Part shown: piece after piece, positions 1-5,533 of the stretch
Layout of the letters: the number at the start of each line of letters is the position of its first letter
How positions within the stretch are numbered: position 1 is the first letter of the stretch
Source: Citricoccus sp. WCRC_4
Lineage (GTDB): Bacteria; Actinomycetota; Actinomycetes; Actinomycetales; Micrococcaceae
Assembly: GCA_026645375.1 (NCBI GenBank)
Contig: JAPFFX010000289.1
Location: forward strand, 1 to 7,677
Length of the DNA stretch: 7,677 nucleotides
Reading direction: 5' to 3'
Notes under the pieces: model-generated
Database searches by the model: none
Seen by the model: only the letters and a program-made list of their open reading frames with translations
Told to the model about the DNA's origin: nothing
Translations under genes and position numbers: made by a program

Positions 1-423
1 GACCGGGTGATTCTCGTGGGCGGCGCCGGATCGCCCGCGGACCCGGATGCGGACCTGGGCTCCACCCAGCTGCGCAGCCGGTCCACCGGACCCGCCGCGG
101 TGAGGCTGCGCTTCGACGACGGCCAGGGCCACGAGCTCTCCGGATCCGCCCTGGTGGGACGCAATCCCGCCGCGGCCGCCGGCGAGACCGTGGACCTGCT
201 CATCCCCTTCGCGGACATGGGGCGGTCCGTGTCCAAGACGCACCTGCACCTGACGGTGGACTCCACCGGAGTCTGGGTGACCGACCGCAACTCCACCAAC
301 GGCTCCGGCATCACCCCGCGTGGCGGGGACCGCCTGCGGCTGGAGCCGGGCCAGCCGGTGCTGGCCCCGGTGGGGACCACCGTCCACTTCGGCGACCGTT
401 CCTTCACGGTGTCCGCTGCATGA
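1..423 (+). CDS. FHA-domain protein, C-terminal part (5' end outside window)
   Basis: The frame is open from base 1, so the gene probably begins upstream; a GTG at 7 is only the first possible start inside the window. Counting from that GTG, residues about 45-135 are a canonical forkhead-associated (FHA) domain, which binds phosphothreonine peptides. Its signature residues are present: G51-R52, S76-K-T-H79, and N98-G99 within the NSTNG turn. Ahead of it is a flexible stretch with an acidic-Thr-Gln-Leu-Arg site (T20). The gene ends in TGA overlapping the ATG of the phosphatase gene (ATGA, 420-423), so it belongs to the same operon. In related actinobacterial loci an FHA domain at this position is often the tail of a larger protein, for example an RDD membrane protein. 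That is recalled, not visible here. The FHA call is strong; the full protein is unknown. Confidence 0.9.
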   Translation, partial: DRVILVGGAGSPADPDADLGSTQLRSRSTGPAAVRLRFDDGQGHELSGSALVGRNPAAAAGETVDLLIPFADMGRSVSKTHLHLTVDSTGVWVTDRNSTNGSGITPRGGDRLRLEPGQPVLAPVGTTVHFGDRSFTVSAA

Positions 424-1364
424 CCCTGGAGACTGCCATCGACGCGCCCCAGAGACCCTTCCGCCTGAACTACGGCTTCGGGTCCCACCGTGGACTGCGC
501 CGGCAATTGAACGAGGACTCCCTGGTGGTCACCGGGAACCTGTTCGCCGTGGCGGACGGCATGGGCGGACACGAGGCCGGAGAGGTGGCCAGCAGGATCT
601 GCGTGGAGACCCTCGCCTCGGGGGTCAAGCAGGTCCGGGACGATCTCACGGCCGAGCGACTGCAGCACCTGATGGTCGCCTCGGACGACGCCATCCGCAG
701 GGTCGCGGACTCACGGGCGGGGACCACCCTGGCGGGGGTCGCGATCGTCCGCGAGCTCCAGGGACTGTACTGGATGGTGTTCAACGTGGGTGACTCCCGC
801 GTCTACCGGGTGTCCGAGGGGCAGTTCAGCCAGGTCAGCGTGGACCACTCCGAGGTCCAGGAGATGGTGGACGCGGGCTACCTGAGCAGCCAGGAGGCCC
901 GGCATCATCCCCGTCGGCACGTGATCACCCGCGCCCTGGGCACCGGTGAGGCGTCGGAGGCGGACTTCTGGATGCTCCCGGTCCATGACGGGGACCGGCT
1001 GATGATCTGCTCGGACGGGCTGACCTCCGAGGTGGACGACGAGGAGATCCTGCAGGAGCTCACCGCCCACCACGCGCCGCAGGACGCGGTGGACGCGCTG
1101 ATCCGCAGCGCCCTGCGCGGAGGCGGCCGGGACAACATCACGGTCGTCGTGGTGGACGTGGAGGACACCGAGGCCGAGGAGAACCGCAGCATCACCTCGC
1201 CCCGGGCGTTCCACGCCGAGGAGCAGCAGACCACCAGGCCCCGGCTCGAGGCCGGCGCGGCCGGAACGCTGGGCGGCGGCGCCACGGGTGATGTCGCCGC
1301 CGGCACCACGGACGCCACGGCGGGCGGCACCGGTGCGGTGGGCGGGGAAGGGGAACGACCATGA
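420..1364 (+). CDS. PP2C-family Ser/Thr protein phosphatase (PstP-like, soluble)
   Basis: A 314-residue metal-dependent phosphatase that removes phosphate from Ser/Thr in proteins. The PP2C motifs occur in order: NEDS with D33, ADGMGGH with D46, AGTTLAG (100-106), NVGDSRVYR (122-130), DHS (142-144), ITRALG (169-174), CSDGL with D199, and GGRDN with D238. These four aspartates are the expected metal ligands. The catalytic domain covers about residues 17-247. The tail, about 250-314, is low complexity, rich in Gly, Ala and Thr, and probably disordered. Unlike mycobacterial PstP, no transmembrane segment follows, so the enzyme should be cytosolic. The ATG overlaps the upstream stop as ATGA and has no clear Shine-Dalgarno sequence, which implies translational coupling. 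Its stop overlaps the next gene in the same way. It probably reverses phosphorylation by the kinase two genes downstream. It resembles PstP, but the missing membrane anchor argues against giving that name. Confidence 0.96.
   Translation: MTLETAIDAPQRPFRLNYGFGSHRGLRRQLNEDSLVVTGNLFAVADGMGGHEAGEVASRICVETLASGVKQVRDDLTAERLQHLMVASDDAIRRVADSRAGTTLAGVAIVRELQGLYWMVFNVGDSRVYRVSEGQFSQVSVDHSEVQEMVDAGYLSSQEARHHPRRHVITRALGTGEASEADFWMLPVHDGDRLMICSDGLTSEVDDEEILQELTAHHAPQDAVDALIRSALRGGGRDNITVVVVDVEDTEAEENRSITSPRAFHAEEQQTTRPRLEAGAAGTLGGGATGDVAAGTTDATAGGTGAVGGEGERP
1344..1353 (+). promoter_or_regulatory. Ribosome binding site for the zinc-ribbon/FHA gene
   Basis: A purine run, GGGGAAGGGG, lies inside the end of the phosphatase gene. 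It ends 7 bases before the ATG at 1361. This spacing supports the ATGA overlap start and shows that the downstream gene need not depend only on coupled re-initiation. Confidence 0.6.
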
Positions 1365-2905
1365 CACCGACCGCGATGGTCCGCTACAGCGCCGGGCCGT
1401 GGCTCGGGCTGGTCCGGGGACGGTCCCTGGTGACCCTGCCCGCGGACGCCAGCGAGGAGACCGCCGCAGTCCTCTGGGACCTGCTGGCCGGGACCCCGGG
1501 AGTCGAGCACCTGCTCGCCACGGTCCTGTCCGGCCGCCTGGACCTGACGGGGATGCCCGCGTTCGCCATCGTCTCCTTCGCGGGCCAGGACGTGCACGCC
1601 ATCCTGCGCGGGGACGTCCACCTGCGGACGACCGGCCTGGACGACGTCGAGACCCGGTTGAGCGGGACCGGGGTCTCGACGTGGGCCGAGCGGATCGTCC
1701 CCGGGGTCCGTTCCTTCGAACTGCTCGTGGACGATGCGCTGCCCGACACAGAGGACCTTCCCCTGGAGGCCGGCGCCGTGCGACTGGCTGCCCTCCAGGC
1801 CGACCTGGTGGCCGCCCCCGTCCCACCCGCGGAACCCGCCGAGGAGGGCGCGGATCACGCGGCCCCCGTGGTGGACGAGCAGCCGGACGGGGAATCCGAC
1901 ATCGACATGACCATCGCCCCGGACGCCGCCGGGTTCCTGTCATCCCCCTCCGTCCCCCACGCACAGGAGCCCTCCGGCTTGACGACCCTGGTCCAGCCGG
2001 CCGAGGACGGGACGGCGTCACGCGGGGAGGCCGACGTCGTGGCCCCGTCCGAGGCCGACCCCCAGGAACTCATCGATGCGGTGCCGTGGCTCGCCGCGGC
2101 CCGGCGGGCCGTTCCCGTCCCGGAGCAACCGCGGACGGGCCACCCGGACGGGGGATCCCGCGTGACGGGGATCCCCGCCGCGCCGGGCCAGACGGTCGCC
2201 CCCGAGGCGCATCCCGACGACGATGTCGACGCCGACACCGTGCTGTCCCCGTCGGCGGCCGCGCAGGCCGCGGCCGGGCCGGCAGCAGCCGACCGGGTCT
2301 CCGCGCCGCCGTCGGGATCTCCGGCGGAACCTCCGCCGGCCGTGCCCGCGGACCCGGACCACGACGGCGAGACCGTCATGAGGTCGGACCTGGACCTGGC
2401 CGGCGTCGAGACCGCCGTCCCCGCCGCCCCGGCACCGCCGGCCACCGGGCCCATGGTCCTGGCCCGGCAGTGCTCGAACGGGCACGCCAACCCGCCCACG
2501 TCCAGCACCTGCACCCTCTGCGGGCAGTCGCTGGGGGGAGAGGCCCGGCAGGTCCGCCGTCCGGCCCTGGGCCGGGTCCGGATGTCCACGGGCGAGGTAC
2601 TGGAACTGGACCGGCCGGCCGTCATCGGCCGCCAGCCGCAGGCCGACCGCGTGGGATCGGGCACCATGCCGCGGATGATCCAGGTCCGCAGCCCCAACGG
2701 GGACATCTCCCGCTCCCACTGCGAGGTGGTGCTGGAGGGCTGGCACGTGCAGTTGCGTGACCTGAAGGCCACCAACGGCACCGTGCTGATCCGCGAGGGC
2801 GCCGCCCCGCGCCGGTTGGGCCAGGGCGAGACCGTCATGGTCCTGGACGGGGACATCGCCGACCTCGGTGACGGAGTCTCCCTGCGGTTCGAGGCGATTC
2901 CGTGA
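1361..2905 (+). CDS. FHA-domain protein with N-terminal unassigned domain and zinc ribbon
   Basis: A 514-residue multidomain protein. Residues 1 to about 150 form a compact, hydrophobic-patterned domain that I cannot assign; similar N-termini seem familiar from actinobacterial FHA proteins. Residues about 152-365 are Pro/Ala/Asp-rich and surely disordered. They contain three acidic-Thr-hydrophobic sites (T184, T293, T338) that could be phosphorylated. Residues 371-387 form a zinc-ribbon pattern, C371-x3-H375-x8-C384-x2-C387. Residues about 400-511 are an FHA domain with G423-R424, S450-R-S-H453 and T471-N472-G473, so phosphothreonine binding should be intact. No membrane segment is visible. 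The start ATG overlaps the phosphatase stop and is preceded by a good ribosome site; the stop overlaps the kinase GTG. It is likely a scaffold or regulated adaptor for the kinase encoded next, possibly controlled by binding its own phosphorylated linker. That role is inferred. Confidence 0.93.
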   Translation: MTPTAMVRYSAGPWLGLVRGRSLVTLPADASEETAAVLWDLLAGTPGVEHLLATVLSGRLDLTGMPAFAIVSFAGQDVHAILRGDVHLRTTGLDDVETRLSGTGVSTWAERIVPGVRSFELLVDDALPDTEDLPLEAGAVRLAALQADLVAAPVPPAEPAEEGADHAAPVVDEQPDGESDIDMTIAPDAAGFLSSPSVPHAQEPSGLTTLVQPAEDGTASRGEADVVAPSEADPQELIDAVPWLAAARRAVPVPEQPRTGHPDGGSRVTGIPAAPGQTVAPEAHPDDDVDADTVLSPSAAAQAAAGPAAADRVSAPPSGSPAEPPPAVPADPDHDGETVMRSDLDLAGVETAVPAAPAPPATGPMVLARQCSNGHANPPTSSTCTLCGQSLGGEARQVRRPALGRVRMSTGEVLELDRPAVIGRQPQADRVGSGTMPRMIQVRSPNGDISRSHCEVVLEGWHVQLRDLKATNGTVLIREGAAPRRLGQGETVMVLDGDIADLGDGVSLRFEAIP

Positions 2906-4608
2906 GCTCGAAGCGCCCCCCGGCGCCCCCTCCGCACATCGGCGGGTACCGGTACCTCAGCCTGCTCGGATCCGGCGGGTTCTCGGACGTCTACCTGTAC
3001 GAGCAGGACCGGCCCCGGCGCAAGGTGGCCGTCAAGGTGCTGCTCTCCGGGCTGCGGACCGAGCGCGCCCGCACCTCGTTCGAGTCCGAGGCCAACCTCA
3101 TGGCCCAGTTGTCCTCGCACCCGTACATCGTCACGATCTACGAGGCGGACGTCACCGAGGACGGTCACTCCTACCTGGCCATGGAGTACTGCTCCCGGCC
3201 ATCGCTGGACATCCGCTACCGCAGGTCGCGGCTGGGCGTGGACGAGGTCCTGGCCCTGGGCGTCCAGGTGTCCTCGGCCGTGGAGACGGCGCACCGGGCC
3301 GGGATCGTGCACCGGGACATCAAGCCGGCCAACATCCTGACCACGGACTACAACCGGCCCGCCCTGACCGACTTCGGCATCTCCGGCACCACGGACATGC
3401 TGGACGAGGAGGCCGGCATGTCCGTCCCGTGGTCCGCGCCGGAGGCCTTCGCCGGCGGTTCCCCGGACGGCGTGGCCATGGACGTGTGGTCCCTCGGAGC
3501 CACCCTCTACACGCTGCTGGCCGGCCGGTCCCCGTTCGTGCGTCCCGGGGCGGACAACTCGCAGAAGGAACTGGTCTCCCGGATCGGCAAGGCACCCCTG
3601 CCGCCCCTGAACCGTCCGGACATGCCCGCCTCCCTGGAACTGGTGCTGGCCACCGCGATGGCCAAGAACCCGGCCTCGCGCTTCCCCTCCGCCCACGCCT
3701 TCGCCCTGGCCCTGCAACGGGTCCAGTCCGAGCTGGGGCTGTCCGTCACCCCGTTCGAGGTGATGGACGAGTCCGGGTCCCTGGAGGCCGAGGACGACGC
3801 GGTCGAGGAGGGCGGCGACGCCACCCGGGTGCGGCAGGTCGTCTCGATCGACCCGGACCGCGGCGCCACGGACACCTCACGGCTCTTCCCGCCGATGCCC
3901 CCGGCCGCCGCGCCGGGACGCCCCGCCGAGGACGACGTCGACGACGCCACCGTCATCCGGCCCGGCCGCGGCACCCGGGGACATCCGGGCACGACGCCGG
4001 ACGGCACGTCCCCGGATGACGGTCCCACGATCATGGGCGGCCGGACCGGCGCCGGCCTGGCCGGGGTCCGGGCGCCGTCGCGTCCGGCGCGCCGCTATCC
4101 CGAGGCCGGCGGGGAGTGGGAGCCCGACGGCACCACCGCCCACCGCGTCGAGGAGAGGGCCGGGACGTCCCCGGCCGTGGCGTGGGCGACCGAGAACAAG
4201 GCGGGGATCATCGCCTCGCTCGTGGTGCTGGTGCTCGGGACGGTGGCGGCCGTGTGGCTGGCCGGCAGCCTCTCGGCCCGGCCCGCCCCGGACACCGCGC
4301 CCACGCTGATCTCCGAGTCCCCGGCCCTGCCGCTGCCGGAGCCGGCGCAAGCGGTGCAGGCCGCCGAGGCGGTGTCCGGTTCCCAGGAAGGGCAGGACGC
4401 GGTCTTCACCTGGACGAACCCTGAGCCGAAGCAGGGCGATGAGTACCTCTGGCGGACCACCACGGCCACCGGCAAGGGCAGGATCACCACCTCCCGGAAG
4501 ACCTCCGCCACCACCCCGGTCCTGGAGCGGGACCGCACCTGCATCGAGGTCGTGGTGGTGCGCGCCAACGGCAAGCAGTCCGACCCGGCGGTGGGATGCG
4601 TGGAGTGA
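2902..4608 (+). CDS. Transmembrane Ser/Thr protein kinase with Fn3-like extracytoplasmic domain
   Basis: A 568-residue Hanks-type kinase. The kinase domain spans about residues 15-275: glycine loop GSGGFSDV (23-30), ATP lysine K45, helix-C glutamate E61 or E63, catalytic loop H137-R-D139 with K141 and N144, D157-F-G159, and A179-P-E181. The activation segment is unusual: the common GT-x-x-Y/F-x-x-PE is replaced by GMSVPWSAPE, with T163, T164 and S174 as candidate sites. Residues about 285-430 form a disordered juxtamembrane linker carrying T308, T350 and T376 in acidic-Thr contexts. One transmembrane helix (434-456) puts the kinase inside and about 110 residues outside. The outer part has a Fn3-like beta pattern (about 475-568) and two cysteines, C547 and C566. 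There are no PASTA repeats, so it is not PknB-like in its sensor. The GTG start overlaps the previous stop (GTGA) and has GAGG seven bases upstream. It probably phosphorylates the FHA proteins of this operon. Confidence 0.95.
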   Translation: MSSKRPPAPPPHIGGYRYLSLLGSGGFSDVYLYEQDRPRRKVAVKVLLSGLRTERARTSFESEANLMAQLSSHPYIVTIYEADVTEDGHSYLAMEYCSRPSLDIRYRRSRLGVDEVLALGVQVSSAVETAHRAGIVHRDIKPANILTTDYNRPALTDFGISGTTDMLDEEAGMSVPWSAPEAFAGGSPDGVAMDVWSLGATLYTLLAGRSPFVRPGADNSQKELVSRIGKAPLPPLNRPDMPASLELVLATAMAKNPASRFPSAHAFALALQRVQSELGLSVTPFEVMDESGSLEAEDDAVEEGGDATRVRQVVSIDPDRGATDTSRLFPPMPPAAAPGRPAEDDVDDATVIRPGRGTRGHPGTTPDGTSPDDGPTIMGGRTGAGLAGVRAPSRPARRYPEAGGEWEPDGTTAHRVEERAGTSPAVAWATENKAGIIASLVVLVLGTVAAVWLAGSLSARPAPDTAPTLISESPALPLPEPAQAVQAAEAVSGSQEGQDAVFTWTNPEPKQGDEYLWRTTTATGKGRITTSRKTSATTPVLERDRTCIEVVVVRANGKQSDPAVGCVE

Positions 4609-4663
4609 CCGCGGTGCCCCGGACGGGCGCCAGGACGGCGGGACACGGGACGGGGGACATCAT

Positions 4664-4673
4664 GGAAGGGGAG
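4664..4673 (+). promoter_or_regulatory. Ribosome binding site deciding the start of the FHA-like/wHTH gene
   Basis: GGAAGGGGAG is the best Shine-Dalgarno-like run in this junction. It ends 6 bases before ATG 4680 and 3 bases before ATG 4677. It favours these tandem ATGs over the earlier in-frame starts at 4596, 4605 and 4662. Confidence 0.5.
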
Positions 4674-4679
4674 CGGATG

Positions 4680-5474
4680 ATGGATGCCGACGGGAGCGTC
4701 GCACGGCAGGAACGCGGAGTACGGCCGGATCGACCGGGACACCGGCAGCCGCCACGAGGCGGCACGGGGACCGACGAGCTGACGGTCTGCTTCGTCGGGG
4801 AATGGTACGAGGTCTCACCGGACGCGGTGTTCACGATCGGTCGTGAGGGTGACCTCGAGATCGACGACAACCCGTACCTGCATCGCCGGTTCATGGAGAT
4901 CCGGCAGATCGACGGGCTGTGGTGGCTGGTCAACGTGGGGTCGATGATCTCCGCCACCGTGGCCGACGCCTCCGGCGGCATGCAGGCCTGGGTCTCGCCG
5001 GGCTCGCGCATCCCGCTGGTGTTCGGCCAGCTCAACGTGGTCTTCACGGCCGGCCCGACCACCTACGAGTTCTCCATCCACCTGAAGAACCCGTCCTTCC
5101 TGCACCAGTCCAACGGGACCGAGGCGGTGGGGGAGACGACCATCGGCCCGGTGCTCTTCACCCCCTCGCAGAAGGCCGTCATCGTGGCGCTCGCCGAACC
5201 GATCCTGCGGCGCGGAGGGACCGGGTTCTCCACCGTCCCGTCCTCCGCCAGCGCCGCCAAGCGGCTGGGCTGGCCGCTCACCCGGTTCAACCGCAAGCTG
5301 GACAACGTCTGCGACAAGCTCGACCGGGTGGGTGTGGCCGGACTGCGCGGGGGAGGCGGCAAGCTGGCCACCAACCGGCGCACCCGCCTGGTGGAACACG
5401 CCGTGACGTCGCATCTGGTCACGCGGGACGACCTGCCCCTGCTGGACCAGGCGCACGGCGCCGAAGAGGACTGA
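4680..5474 (+). CDS. Degenerate FHA-like domain protein with C-terminal winged-helix-like region
   Basis: A protein of 264 residues if it starts at ATG 4680. In-frame starts also exist at 4677, 4662, 4605 (GTG overlapping the kinase stop) and 4596. After a charged disordered N-terminus, residues about 34-137 follow the FHA strand pattern. I53-G-R55-E is kept, but the phosphothreonine-binding Ser and the structural His are replaced (H68 and F71 in LHRRF), and the usual Asn-Gly turn reads I90-S91. Residues about 159-245 look like a winged helix-turn-helix: an LFTPSQ-type first helix, then a helix pair around K194-R202 and a third helix about 203-215, then a basic Gly-rich wing near 221-235. No transmembrane segment is seen. 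Being last in the operon after the kinase, it may be a DNA-binding output or a structural partner. The fold calls are pattern-based; function is unproven. Confidence 0.85.
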   Translation: MDADGSVARQERGVRPDRPGHRQPPRGGTGTDELTVCFVGEWYEVSPDAVFTIGREGDLEIDDNPYLHRRFMEIRQIDGLWWLVNVGSMISATVADASGGMQAWVSPGSRIPLVFGQLNVVFTAGPTTYEFSIHLKNPSFLHQSNGTEAVGETTIGPVLFTPSQKAVIVALAEPILRRGGTGFSTVPSSASAAKRLGWPLTRFNRKLDNVCDKLDRVGVAGLRGGGGKLATNRRTRLVEHAVTSHLVTRDDLPLLDQAHGAEED

Positions 5475-5492
5475 CACCGCGCGGCGCCCGCC

Positions 5493-5516
5493 GGACCTTG
5501 GCCCCGGCCAGGGTCC
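5493..5516 (+). terminator. Hairpin after the signalling operon (possible terminator or operator)
   Basis: Arms GGACCTTGGC (5493-5502) and GCCAGGGTCC (5507-5516) pair over 10 bp with one G-U pair, around the loop CCCG. It begins 18 bases after the operon stop codon. No T-tract follows, so it is not a textbook intrinsic terminator, though U-less hairpins are often proposed as terminators in actinobacteria. It overlaps the putative -35 of the next promoter, so it may instead be an operator-like inverted repeat. Confidence 0.5.
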
Positions 5517-5533
5517 TCCGGTAGACACTGAGG
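5498..5533 (+). promoter_or_regulatory. Putative leaderless promoter of the sulfotransferase-like gene
   Basis: TTGGCC (5498-5503) and TAGACA (5522-5527) are separated by 18 bases and resemble weak -35 and -10 elements. Transcription starting about 7 bases after the -10 would begin at the GTG start codon (5534). The gene has no convincing Shine-Dalgarno sequence, which fits a leaderless mRNA, common in actinobacteria. The -10 matches the consensus only partly. Confidence 0.4.

Noticed and set aside
711..2021. Long Arg/Pro-rich open minus-strand frame opposite the phosphatase gene
   Set aside because: The composition is typical of a GC-rich shadow frame, and the plus strand encodes intact PP2C motifs.
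2250..2345. DNA repeat in the Ala/Pro-rich linker
   Set aside because: It is low-complexity GCC/GCG coding sequence with no regular unit or spacing.
1288..2760. Plus-strand open frame overlapping the zinc-ribbon/FHA gene in another phase
   Set aside because: It is a Gly/Arg/Pro-dominated translation without motifs, while the frame at 1361 has a clear FHA domain and zinc ribbon.
1855..3717. Long open minus-strand frame opposite the FHA and kinase genes
   Set aside because: It lies antisense to two genes with clear domains, and its translation is Gly/Arg/Val-rich without motifs. Such shadows are normal in very GC-rich DNA.
2868..4019. Plus-strand open frame overlapping the kinase gene in another phase
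   Set aside because: It is Arg/Gly/Pro-rich with no kinase motifs; the frame at 2902 carries every catalytic motif.
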